In this document: positions 48,328 through 59,250 of the stretch, in pieces
How the letters are laid out: each line of letters begins with the position of its first letter
How positions within the stretch are numbered: position 1 is the stretch's first letter
Translations under genes and position numbers: made by a program
The notes under the pieces: generated by a model
The model's database searches: none
Seen by the model: the letters and a program-made list of their open reading frames with translations, nothing else
What the model was told of the DNA's origin: nothing
Assembly (NCBI RefSeq): GCF_963576545.1
Contig: NC_083636.1
Location: 5,200,856 to 5,264,855, forward strand
DNA length: 64,000 nt
Source: Limanda limanda
Taxonomy: Eukaryota; Chordata; Actinopteri; Pleuronectiformes; Pleuronectidae
Reading direction: 5' to 3'

Positions 48328-49558
48328 CTCGAGCTGGAGAAGAGCCCGAACCCTTCGGTAAAGCCGCGTGCCTCACATGCAAGACACGACTGTTGCGGTG
48401 TATGGAAAACAGCAAACTGGTGACGGATTAAGAGATTTTAAAGACCTAATCTTCCAAAGAGGAAGCGCCCCAAGTCATGGATATGCTGCCATCGCTGTTA
48501 TTAATAAAGACATCAGGGATTAAATCGGTTAAAGTTTTGGCAGCATCTTACAAACAAGCGAGTGTTTCAGCAGAAGAAAAAGCTTTTCCCCAGTTTAGTC
48601 ACAGTGGAGAGTTTGAAATGTTAAAGATGCACCAAGTCGTCCTCCCAGTGATTCTACCAGTGACGAGATCTTTTATTTTTTTTCCCATTCGAGATGAATC
48701 TAAGGACACAGGAAGCAGCGTAGGAACCAGACCATTCCGAGAGCTATTTGTAGCTCATTATAAGTTCATTAGTGCTCACTAGACTCATCATGGCGTGGCC
48801 CGCGGGGAAATGAAAGATTCACAGAACTTTGGCAGATGTTAAATTTTAATCAGAGGGGTCTAGACTTCAGCCACAGCCAGGCCTCCTGAGCTGGAGGAGG
48901 GAAGAAGTAGGTCTGCGTGGTTTCAGACCATCGGCAGGAGCAGAGACGGACCCGTGGGAAAACAGTGTCCTTATACAGTTGGTGCTAATGTGTACAGTTT
49001 AGACCAATGGTGAATAATTAACATACTTAAACCAGAGGGCATCAATACCATGATGTTGGTGGGGTTACTTAGAGAATCCTGAGGTTATAATTGCATCTGG
49101 GTTATTTTAATTAACTGATGTATTTGCTCTCTGACTCATTCTCAGAGTCCTCAGATTTCTTATTTGGTTCCTTGCACTGAAATTGGTTTGCGAGTAAAAA
49201 AAACACATTACTCATTCAAATCTCTTAAGTCGATCTGATGAGAGGTTGTTGAGTAATTGTAAATACAAACATATCCGGCTACATAAATATCTGACTAATA
49301 GTTGTGTTTAATAAATGATTTGCGGCTGGAAACACTTTTGTTTGTGCAGCTTTGCTTCTTAACTCGTCGGTTTGGATTCGCTGCTCCACTAAAACAAAGG
49401 GATTGGGAGCGCTGGCAGCCGTTTCACATTAGAGGCTTTAATTTGTTTAAGCTCATCAACAAAGTCTGAGCTTTGTGTTACCGATGTAGTGTTTTTTTTA
49501 AACGGGTCAAAAAGGAACAAGAATATATGAGGAGTACAGGATTTTGTGTATTCTTTCT
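48325..49558. other. Unique DNA, no gene recognised
   Basis: A 101-codon plus-strand frame (48477-48782) has no recognisable domain or signal peptide. No insertion ends seen. Confidence 0.5.
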
Positions 49559-49566
49559 GCTTAGAG
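49559..49566. repeat. Left 8-bp target-site duplication (GCTTAGAG) of hAT element 1
   Basis: Exact match to 50165-50172. Eight-base duplications are the hallmark of hAT insertion. Confidence 0.92.
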
Positions 49567-50164
49567 CAGAGGTCTTCAACAGGGGGTCCGCCACCCCTAA
49601 GGGGTCCGCGGAGGTACTGCAGGGGGGTCGCAAAATCTTTGATTTATTAGACATTTTTTTATAATTTTTAATTTATTTTCAAACCAATTTTTTTCCACAA
49701 ATTTAAATGTCTTTAAATACACATTAACATGCATCCGACATATTGTGAGGCTGATTTGACCCTCTACCTGACGACCTCCATCCGTCCAAAATTAGATAAG
49801 TTGTGTGCTACCCATCAGGGTCCGACATTTCACTAATGTGGGCGTATGTGTGCCATCCACAGATAGCTTGAGGATTCACTGTCTCTTCTACACATGAATC
49901 TGTGAATTACTTTAATAGCTCAGTGTTGTATGCAAGACGTATGTTTATAAGTGGCAGTGGCATGGCCACCCTGTACCTTGCACATGTTTAAATTAAAAAC
50001 ATGAATATATGAACCCGTGTAATATTTGAATAGCTTAGTATTGAATGCACAATAACAGGGTAGCTGTGTTTATATATGGCACTAGGCCCAGTTTAATATA
50101 AAACACTGCTCCATCTCTCCACCAGTTTGGGGGTCCTTGGCCTGAAAAACGTTGAAGACCCCTG
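49567..50164. mobile_element. Non-autonomous hAT transposon 1, complete, 598 bp
   Basis: Terminal inverted repeats are CAGAGGTCTTCAAC at the left and GTTGAAGACCCCTG at the right (CAGGGGTCTTCAAC in reverse complement), differing at one base in 14. A perfect 8-bp duplication GCTTAGAG flanks it. Subterminal GGGGTCC/GGGGTCCTTGG text near both ends is typical of the 'CAGGGGTCTTCAA' hAT group of vertebrates. There is no transposase frame; the interior is AT-rich. It would have been moved by a transposase encoded elsewhere. The intact duplication implies that it has not been rearranged since insertion. Confidence 0.93.
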
Positions 50165-50172
50165 GCTTAGAG
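50165..50172. repeat. Right 8-bp target-site duplication (GCTTAGAG) of hAT element 1
   Basis: Directly follows the right terminal CCCTG and matches 49559-49566 perfectly. Confidence 0.92.
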
Positions 50173-50957
50173 TATAAATTGTTGGTCTCTTTAGCGTGAT
50201 GGACCTCACTCGCTCTTCCTCTTTGCGTTGTCTCTCCGTTCTGACTGGCGGCGTGCAGATCCGGGATGACAGGTGATGGCGCCCCCCCGTCTCCGAGTCA
50301 GGATGAGGGCCATTACCCAGCTGTCCTTGGGTGGGACGCATCCATCCCCTGTAAGAGGCATGACACGGCCAAGTGAAGGTGATGATGTTATGAATGAGGC
50401 CGGCTGGCAGCACAAGGTAAAGGGCTGGCTGCTCTGTCACTCCGGGCAGGAGCTGACAGCAGCCTGCACACATGCAAATAGACCGGGGGGGGGCCTTGGG
50501 AATGCAGGCAAGGTTAACCTGAGTGATATCTGGATCTGGAAGGAGAGTGACCAGCCACCAAAAGGACATGATGGATGAATGAGTGATGTGTGGTGAGTCC
50601 TGCAGGAAGCGAAGAGAGAATTCTCACCGTGCATCTCTTTGTGTACCTGTACATCAGAGTGAGCCACTGACGGGTCCACACTTGTTCCACATTTCATGCC
50701 CCGGCTATCAACTATCGCAGATAATTGGTATGTGGGGTGGAGACGGAAAAGAAGGGAGATATCCACCCTCCTGTAGAAAATCCTCTTTTGGTTTGATGCC
50801 TCACAGGGAAAGCAGATTTTAGTCACAGCCAAGCAGCGTTTGATCTGGTCCATTCGTCTCGTTGCTTCTCCTGCCAGAGGAGCTTAGAGGAGCTGAACTG
50901 GAGATCACTCCACAGCGGAGCCAGCGTTCTTCTCCGGCCTGTCATGTCATGGAAGCA
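50173..50957. other. Unique DNA, open frames on both strands, no gene recognised
   Basis: Overlapping frames occur on both strands (up to about 158 codons on the minus strand, beginning inside the hAT element's neighbourhood). Their translations carry no known domain, and the longest one runs into the transposon end, so I regard them as chance. Confidence 0.5.
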
Positions 50958-51093
50958 AACTGGACCAACAATCGCCATCAAAACGTGGGCAGGGTCATTT
51001 CACTTCAGCAGCCACATCAGACCTGGAACTGAATCCCTCCGGTGATACGGGAGAAGGTTATTGGACGTCAGGAATCGTGCACTGTCAGACGCT
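50958..51093 (+). repeat. Direct repeat X, left copy (136 bp)
   Basis: Begins aactggaccaacaatcgcca and ends cgtgcactgtcagacgct. It recurs at 51728-51862 with about a dozen and a half differences. Between the two copies lies segment Y, which exists alone at 56907-57468. Confidence 0.9.
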
Positions 51094-51105
51094 TTTATAT
51101 TAGAT

Positions 51106-51729
51106 ATTAGATATTTGATATATATATATAATTATCTATACGGCAAATTTAAATGTGACGGGATGGCAGTGGTTCTGCAAAAATGTCTGAATATACCCTG
51201 AATATGTTTCGTTGTGGTCTTAATTGTGTCCTGGAATGATTCGGCTATTAATCGTATCCAGTGTCATTATGTGGGTTTGTCTGTTCTCTGGGAACATGTG
51301 TATCATTTTGTCTAAACTATGTGCAAGAATGTGTGTATCTGAGGTTTTGGATGTGACGCTGCATATTCATGTTATGTACCACTTATGTTTTGTGATGTCA
51401 CGGCGGTACAACACATTCTTTCCCCCTATTATCACTGATATTATCTAACCCTCGCAAAACTGAAGTGGTTTAAACGATTGTGAATGGGAGGAAATGTGAA
51501 TTACTCTACGTATTTCTGCTTTTAATGAATACGCATTGGTTTTAAGATACAAACACAAAATCTGCAAATCAGATGTTGTAGTAAATAATGTGGCTTCTGC
51601 TTAAAGTCTTCAGAAAAAGGGAACAAACCATTCGAATTAACATTGGACATGTGCATAGATTAAGTTGATGCATGAGGGTTTTTTTCTCATTTTTTAAATG
51701 TAAAGCTCTCCTGCAAACTATTAATTGAA
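51106..51729 (+). repeat. Dispersed segment Y, copy 1 (about 620 bp)
   Basis: It starts attagatatttgatatata and ends aactattaattgaactg. It matches 56907-57468 in the same orientation, with small indels (an extra ~25 bp near 51166-51190 and others near 51550-51575 and 51630-51650). Y has no terminal inverted repeats, LTR or tail that I can see, and its frames have no recognisable domain. It is enclosed by the two X repeats here but not at the other copy. Confidence 0.9.
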
Positions 51730-51862
51730 CTGGCCCAACAATGGCCATCGCTCGCGAGCACGGTCACTTCACTTCAGCAGCCAGATCAGACCTGAAACTG
51801 AATCCCTCCGGTGACACGGCAGAAGGTTATTAGACGTCAGGAATCGTGCACTGTCAGACGCT
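51728..51862 (+). repeat. Direct repeat X, right copy (135 bp)
   Basis: Starts aactggcccaacaatggcca, exactly where Y ends, and finishes cgtgcactgtcagacgct like the left copy. After it the sequence is unrelated to what follows the left copy. Confidence 0.9.
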
Positions 51863-53263
51863 CAGAGGACGAGCACTTCCCTCTCTCTCCTCTACCCGTC
51901 AGAGGTCGAGCGCCCGGGTCCTTCGATGTCGACCTGCAGCAGCTGAATGTCACATGGGACGGGTGTGGTGTGCGGAGACTCGTTTGAAGCAAAGAGAAAA
52001 TGGGCAGACGGTGGCTGATTCTCTTTTTCAGAGAGCCGGTGGCTGATGTAATTGAAGTGGGCAGAGACAGAGTCCTCCTCCCCAGCCCCCCCCCCTCCAC
52101 TGGCCTGCCAGGCAGTAGAGCTGTCGAGTAGTGAGTCGACTAATGGAACACCCAGCTGGCTGGAGACTTCATCACGCTGCAGTGAATTATTCAGCTTCCA
52201 GAGGGCTCTCCCCAAATTATTTAAAAGCCCGCTTTGGCGTTCACGGGACGGGAACAAGGCCGGGTCCCAGAGAAGTGCTCCGGAGTTTGGTCTTTATAGG
52301 TTTCCACGAGTTCTACCCGTCTCCACCAAGCCCCCAAAAGCTTGAAAGATAAACTACTCTGCAAGTCTGGCCTCGGCGTCAAATGATCTGAGGATTCGAG
52401 CCACTTTAATGCAGCTGCTCCGAGTTCAGAAACCAGCCGAATGTACGTTAATACGATGGTGACTTATACACATGAGATCATGTCGTTGGCACTGGGAGAA
52501 GTTTAGCACTTAACATCTCAACGAGTAAAAGTTGCTTCTCAACAGAAAAAGAAGAAGTGCTTGGCAATCGAACCCACCGATTTATATACACTGCTTTTCT
52601 CTCCGTGTCATTGGATTTGAGCGATGTGCTTTCTGGGTTAGGACAAGAAAAATATATACATCCTTTCATCGGAGAAATCCCTCCTTCTAATGCCCGATGT
52701 CAGGCGTGGTTCCATCCTGCTGCAGGAGACAGCCCACGCTCATCCCTCCTTCTGGGTAGGTGTCCTGGCAAAGGATGACTGATTGGAATTCCATCTCCGT
52801 ATACATCACACTCGATCCTCATCCACTCAGCACAGAGTGGATAAATCACTCAGCCAGGGCCGTCCCTCAGCAGGCCCCAGAAAGCCTTTAATAAGCGGCT
52901 CCGGCTGCCTGCAGTGCCGGAGCCTGATTGTTCAGAGTGAAACCAGATGTGGTCGCTTGCTTCACAGTGCAGCCTGTTCCGTGGTGGTTCTGCACAGAGC
53001 TCCGTCACAGGGCCGGGCGCTGGCATGTCGTTTCACCGACACATCCGGCAACCGACAGGAGGCCACCTGAATCCCAGGTGCCGCGCCCCATTGCAAAGAA
53101 GAAGAAAAAAAAACAGTTTCAAACAAGGTGGAAACTGAGAGAACAGACGAGTTATTGTTCATTCTTCTGAACTTCCTGTTTTTAAGTGAGTTTCTTTTCT
53201 CCTTGAAGGTGAATTTGAAACTTTGGTGTTTGAGACTAAATTGGAAAAACTTGAATTTGTTAA
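51863..53263. other. Unique DNA, no gene recognised
   Basis: Frames open on both strands at 51837-52352 and 52783-53170 carry no recognisable family. A C run lies at about 52087-52095. The stretch 52160-52260, with spaced ATTA/AAATTATTTAAA words, is another candidate regulatory element by style only. Confidence 0.5.
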
Positions 53264-53427
53264 TTCTGGATTCATGGAACTGTGACGCAACAGTTTTGAG
53301 ATTTCCAGAAACAGTAGAATTCATGTTCAGTGATGCTTTAATGAACATCTGTATCATTCAATTTCTATTTATCTTAATGAGAGTTTATCTTCAGCTGTTA
53401 TAAAACCAGAACGTAAAGGGTTTTTGC
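53264..53427 (+). repeat. Direct repeat D, left copy (164 bp)
   Basis: Runs from ttctggattcatgg to agggtttttgc, directly abutting hAT element 2. It recurs at 54112-54266 with about 12 differences including a small deletion. Confidence 0.9.
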
Positions 53428-54103
53428 CAGTGGTGTATAAAGTACTCGAAAGCCATACTTGAGTAAAAGTACAGATATCTTACCTGAAAGTGACTTTGGT
53501 AAAAGTAAAAGTCTCCCATCAGAAAATGACTTGAGTAAAAGTCTTAAAGTAGCTCGTATTAAATGTACTTAAGTATCAAAAGTATCTGGTGTTGACATTT
53601 AGTATCAAATGTAAAAGTACAAGTACCAGAATTAAAAATGCAATGCTTTTTATAGTAGGTCTAAGACGTCATTTAAAAGTTGATATGATCGAACGTGATT
53701 GAACGTGTAATATCAAAGATTGGCGACTTCCTGTTGCGTTTTCCGTTACCTTCCGTCATAATGTCTTTAAACGGAACTGTTGTTGTACTGTTGTTTGAGA
53801 AAAAAAATGAAAAAAAATGATAAAAAAATAAATACTATATATATAATATATATATATATATTATATATCTCAAATAGTAATGGACTAGTGCGTAAAGCCC
53901 GTATTGTGCTAACCTCTGCTGCTCAAGTAACGAGACAGTTTTGAGAATGTAAGAAGTAGAAAGTACTGAAATTGGTGTTCAAATGTAACGAGTAAAAGTA
54001 AAAAGTACTCAGGAAAATAAAAACTCAAGTAAAGTACAGATATGTGAAAAATCTACTTAAGTACAGGAACGAAGTATTTGTACTTCGTTACTTCCCACCA
54101 CTG
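53428..54103. mobile_element. Non-autonomous hAT transposon 2, 676 bp
   Basis: The ends read CAGTGGTG at 53428-53435 and CACCACTG at 54096-54103. Subterminal text is rich in short direct and inverted copies of AAGTAC/GTACTT and 'acttgagtaaaagtac', as in the very common fish hAT group starting CAGTGGTG. An AT-only stretch (about 53830-53875) lies in the middle. There is no transposase frame. The flanks, GTTTTTGC at 53420-53427 and TTTTTTTT at 54104-54111, match at only 5 of 8 bases, so the target-site duplication is decayed or rearranged. Direct repeats D lie immediately outside. Confidence 0.92.
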
Positions 54104-54111
54104 TTTTTTTT

Positions 54112-54266
54112 CTGGATTCATAAAACAAGAACAGTTTTGAGATTTCAGAAACAGTAGAATTCATGTTCAGTGCTGCTTTAATGAACATCTGTATCATTAC
54201 ATTTCTATTTATCTTAATGAGAGTTTATCTTCAGCTGTTAGAAACCAGAACGTAAAGGGTTTTTGC
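54112..54266 (+). repeat. Direct repeat D, right copy (155 bp)
   Basis: Starts ctggattcataaaac just after the hAT element's 8-base flank and ends gggtttttgc, matching the end of the left copy, then passes into a C-rich run. Confidence 0.9.
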
Positions 54267-54362
54267 CCCCTCCCCCCCCCCTCATAAAGCCTATACTTCA
54301 GAGTCTGGGTGAAACACATTCATGCCCGGAGGCCCCTGATGAAATAAAACACCGACACCGTG

Positions 54363-54363
<1 letters not shown>

Positions 54364-54402
<39 letters not shown>
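54364..54402 (+). repeat. (CT)n dinucleotide array, about 39 bp
   Basis: Pure CT array following 'gtgccc'. A small poly-Ser-Leu frame through it is not a gene. Confidence 0.95.
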
Positions 54403-54405
<3 letters not shown>

Positions 54406-54513
54406 AGGCAGAAACACACTGTCCACGTTTATTACATCTGACCATCTGGGTTTTTACACACGTGCACGTCTGCCGGACACGGATCTACAACGCCGTGCAC
54501 CCCCACCCGGGTC

Positions 54514-54527
54514 GGGGGGGGGGGGGG
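54514..54527 (+). repeat. G14 homopolymer
   Basis: Fourteen consecutive G residues between 'gggtc' and 'tcccgcc'. A C-rich stretch follows at about 54828-54905. Confidence 0.95.
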
Positions 54528-56906
54528 TCCCGCCGGCCGCCGATGGCTTATTAGCTGCATTCAACTTAAGTGCCGGCGACATGTGCTTGCTGTAAAAAAA
54601 ATTGCCAGAAAGCTTCTATGTGCTCGGAGCAGTAAAGCAGGTACTTTCCCCTCCTCTCATGTTTAGGTAGCGTTCCCTCGTTCTTTTCTCGGGGCCATTT
54701 GACAGAATGGTTTCTGGAAGGGAAGACAAATGCCTCTGCAGCGGGGGGGCGGACCAACATGACTCCCGCAGGGTCTTCAGTGACTGATATTCTCCACTGA
54801 TTTGTTTAAACAGTCTCAAATGTCCCCACCCCACCCCCCTTCCCCTAACCCAGCAATTCCATTTCTACCCCATTCCTATACCTCCACCCCCACCCCACCC
54901 CCCCAGTTGCACATGTGGTGTGTGCCCTGCCGGAGCCCAGAGCGCTGGTCGAGTTCCCCTTCAGGCCAGAAGCTTTAATTAAACCAGGATGGAGCCAGAT
55001 ACTCACCCGGCTCCTTCAGGTTGATGGAGGTACTGCGGCCTGGGTTGCTCCCACTCCCCGGTGTTCTCCCTTTTATTTTCTCCCCTTGTCCAATTTGTCT
55101 TCTCACACCAAGTCTTTCTCTTGGACTCAGCTGCTGGAAGCCGTGGCCGTGGTTGGTCCCGCCCAGCTCAATGTGTTCACTCCGAATCAGGAAGGAAATA
55201 TTTACCCAGTGCTGGCGTGAAAGGGTCGTGACCCCCGGGGTCAAACCGGAGGTCAGGATGTGGGCGGCGTAGGTATGGAAATGTTTAAACTCGTCACTCA
55301 TGAGACGGCATAATGTGAGATGTCTGAGGCCAGTGGGCGGATTATGAACATTCCTTGTGGTTTTTCTGAATCACAGCACCCGTTGGTCTGTTGGTGTAAA
55401 GCGTGATTTTATGGTAATGCACCTTGTGAGTTGAAAGTAGCTCCTCTCACACAGTCGTCAGGTTCCAGGATAAGTTCAATAAACCTGAAAGGATCCTGTG
55501 ATAAGACCAAAGTTATTAGATTCACCAAATTCTTCTAAAGTGCTCATTTAAAACGAGTTTGACGAGATATTCCTGAGATTTGACCATCTGCATAATAAGA
55601 CTAATGGTGTTAACAGAGAGTGGAATTATTAAGTTTGAGTTCCTGCTGTGAGGAATCAGCAAACACATTCACAGAAACTAGAAGAGACAACAGAGGACTC
55701 CTGGACAGTGACCTGTGTCATGACCCTGAGGCAGCTGTTCTCCTCCAAGAGGCCAGAGACGCTGACGTGTTGAGCAGAAAACCTTTATTTCCCAATACAA
55801 GATGGAGAAGGCTGCTCCTGGTTGGTGCGTGAACCTTGAGAAGAGTCAAGTCAACCTCATCAGAAGTCACCGACGTGGTTTCTCTCAAATCGCTCCAACG
55901 TGGCTCAGATCTTCGTCTCCACGGTTTCTAGCTTGAGGCTCATCGAGCACGACAGCCCAGATGATAAGAGACCCACATAATCACTCTGACAGTTCAGACA
56001 GGCACGGTTTAGAAATACAATTCCACATGTGAGGATGATCGTCATGGTAACATTAGGGGTTTTATGACCCATGTGCCTTTTGACTCTGAGCTAATTATTT
56101 TTTCTCCTGTGTAAGTTGTAGCAAAAGGAAACCATTTAGACACAATGATCATCCGGGCAGATTTATAGAGGATATGGTCGGTTCGTGTTTGGTTCTATAG
56201 TTTTACTTTTCTACATTGTGAACAACATGAGCCAAACAGACGTGAACAGGACGTGTTGGGTTGTCGAATTATGATCTTCAGGGTTCTTGACTTGACCACA
56301 AAGAGAAGAGCGAGAACTTTCATTCACTGTGACCTGCATCTAAACTGTGGAAAAACACGAGTTCTCCACGAGTTCAGACTGTAAATCTCATATTTTTCAA
56401 GAAATCATACCTCTGTTGCACAACATGTTGCCGTGCAGGTTGCCTGAGATGAGGTTGTTTTTGTCCATCATTACATGCACTTTGCAATTACAAACAAGCC
56501 ACGTTTGATTAATATAATTTACTGACATAATTGGTCAGTGGAAATTGGTTCTGGGCTGTTTTCTTTCCTTCTCTCCTTTGTGTAAATGGGTCAGAGAGAC
56601 ACATCTCTCCCCGAGTGGAGGCAGGAATGGAAGCAGCTGAAAATAAAAATGAAAGAGAGAGGAGCATAGCAACAAGCTGCACAAAAAAGATAAAGCCGGT
56701 GAATTGACCCATTACAGTTCAGGGACTGAAGTGCTAACCCTGAGACGTCTGGATATCAAATAGGTCTGTGTTTGTCCGTGGCCTCGTGTCACAGCCTATG
56801 TGATGGAATGATGTTATAGATCTCCGCCTCCAGATGAATGTCCTATGAGGAGGCTCGGCTCCCTGGCAGCTCGGTGTGAGGTGTGACTTTTGGTGTGCGA
56901 ATGATT
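54528..56906. other. Unique DNA, no gene recognised
   Basis: No recognisable gene in 2.4 kb. The frames at 54915-55301 overlap on opposite strands and have no family. 54820-54905 is a C-rich tract of CCCCACCC-type words. Confidence 0.5.
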
Positions 56907-57468
56907 ATTAGAAATTTGATATATATATAATTATCTATACGGCAAATTTAAATGTGACGGGATGTCACTTACCCTGAATATGTTTCGTTGTGGTCATAAT
57001 TGTGTCCTGGAATGATTCGGCTATTAATCGTATCCAGTGTCATTATGTGGGTTTGTCTGTTCTCTGGGAACATGTGTATCATTTTGTCTAAACTATGTGC
57101 AAGAATGTGTGTATCTGTGGGTTTTGGATGTGACGCTGCATATTCATGTTATGTACCACTAATGTTTTGTGATGTCACGGCGGTACCACACATTCTTTCC
57201 CCCTAATATCACTGATATTATCCAACCCTCGCAAACTGTTGTGGTTTTAACGATTGTGAATGGGAGGAAATGGGAGTTACTCAACATATTTGTGCCTTTA
57301 ATGAATACGCATTGGTCTGAAAATCAGATTTTGTAGTAAATAATGTGGCTTCTGCTTAAAGTCTTTAGAAAAAGGGAACAAACCATTGTGCAAAGATTAA
57401 GTTGATGCATGAGGATTTTTCCTCATTTTTTCAATTTAAAGCTCTCCTGAAAACTATTAATTTAATTG
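56907..57468 (+). repeat. Dispersed segment Y, copy 2 (562 bp)
   Basis: Starts attagaaatttgatatata and ends aactattaatttaattg. It is collinear with 51106-51729 and in the same orientation, with most bases identical by eye. Neither flank resembles repeat X, so Y moved or was copied independently of X, or X was duplicated around the other copy later. Confidence 0.9.
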
Positions 57469-59179
57469 TGTGTATTTAAAAAATATCACAAGTCTTAAAT
57501 TAGACAATCAATATACTTTTCATGAGGTGCTTCGTCTTTAAATAGCAAAAAACAAAATGAAAGAGAGTTTTCATCGTGCCTTCATGCTAACTGCTACCTG
57601 TGTGTGAAACCCTGATAATATTCATATTCACGCCGTCGTGACTGATGCCTCGTGAAGTGAAGCCGTGGAACAAAGTGGTGTTGAAGCCGCGGAACAAGTC
57701 AAAACAACCAGACAACAAACGGCAGCGGCAGCAGCATTGTCCTGCGAGCTACCAGCAGCATGAGAAAGTCCCGTTTTCAGAGTTCAACCCCGCGATGCTC
57801 TCCTCTGCTCACGCTACCACTAAAGAAAGCCAGGATTTCCTAAAGCTCCGAACGGGCGAGCTCTCAACAGATTGATCGGCAGCAGGGGACTGTCCATTCT
57901 CTGAGCTAGACAGAAAACATGAGTTTGCTCAGAGGGCGGTTTGCAGTAATGTGGAACTCGTCTATGATCTCCAGGGCAAGTTGCACCTGAACTGCAAAGA
58001 CATAAATCTGTGGATCTGTCTTCCTCTATCGCGATGGATCCTTTCTGTCGGGACATGGGTGAGTCAACCACGTGCTTTTATTGTGAAAGCAAAAATAATT
58101 ACAGTCTGTAGCCTTGTTTCTGCACAGCTGTGCTCTATGTAATAACATGTTGTTTCCTGTGTCTCATAATGATCGGCCTGCTTTTCACTGGAGCATCATT
58201 ATATCATTATCAAAATTTGCATTTTTTTCCCATTTCTTAATGTATGTTGATGTTCACTTAACTCAATAACCAATTTGAATAACAGTTTCATAGTTATTCA
58301 AAATGTATGTAAACCTGAAATTTGACAATCCAAAGAACTCTGTGTAGATGTAATTGTGTTGAGTTGAGATCTGGCGAATGGGATGAAACCCTAACCTCAG
58401 GGATGAGGAGAGTGGTGAGAGAGGGACAGATGAGCAGTGAGGTCCTCAAAGGAAAACTGTGATTTTCAACATGATAAAGATTGAAAGTATAAACCTCAGA
58501 CAACGCTGGAGTGGCTCAGGGTTTTGTGTCTGACTGTCCTTGAGCTGCTCAGCTTAAATCTAACATGAAACAACAGAGAAGCGAGTGGAGAGACCTGAAG
58601 ATGACAGTTATGATCTGAAGGAAAAGGATAAAAACAAATCCAGGTATAAGAACTGATGATTGAAGGGTCAGATTTGGGGCAAGAATGGGAATTTGAGATC
58701 AAAGCTACTCCTCAATGTGTGCAGAACCTTAAAAGATCTACAAATAACGTTGGTATCATCTCTAATAAAAATGTATATTATCATTTTTTGCTTCAGTTAA
58801 AGATCCTTCTCTGCTATTGAAGAAGCTAAATAACTGATTACACTGTAATTCACAGTATGTGTTTGTTTAGGCCTTGAACCACACACACACACTTTGTGTC
58901 GTTGAAAGTGAACAATGCAGTGTTGTTAAGAACAGCTCTTACAGTACATCCCCTCAATGTACATGTTTGTTTTCCATGGCCGAGTTGTGATATCACACAA
59001 AAGCTCTGTAAGCAAACTCGTGGATTTCAGAACATCATCATAAAGAAAAGCTACTTCAGATTGGATTTGATTCCGTACACAAAGTTGCAGACAGAGATAT
59101 GAGAGGATGGAGAAGCTCTGGTGTGTTTGTCAAAGAGGACTGAAGATTATTGATTTTGCAAGTGTGTGTGCATATACTT

Positions 59180-59182
<3 letters not shown>
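57469..59182. other. Unique DNA, one basic open frame of unknown status
   Basis: The frame 57645-57875 begins with ATG and encodes 76 residues, basic and Gln-rich at its start. I recognise no family. No splice context was established, so I do not call a gene. The rest is AT-leaning unique DNA. Confidence 0.45.

Positions 59183-59249
<67 letters not shown>
59183..59249 (+). repeat. (TG)n dinucleotide array, 67 bp
   Basis: Uninterrupted TG. Overlapping frames reading poly-Cys-Val on the plus strand and poly-Thr-His on the minus strand are artefacts. Confidence 0.98.

Positions 59250-59250
<1 letters not shown>

Noticed and set aside
50093..50569. A 158-codon minus-strand frame
   Set aside because: Its 3' end lies in the hAT transposon terminal repeat and it shows no recognisable family.
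50958..51862. Repeat X as a pair of LTRs around Y
   Set aside because: X lacks TG...CA ends and a polyadenylation signal, and Y occurs elsewhere without X.
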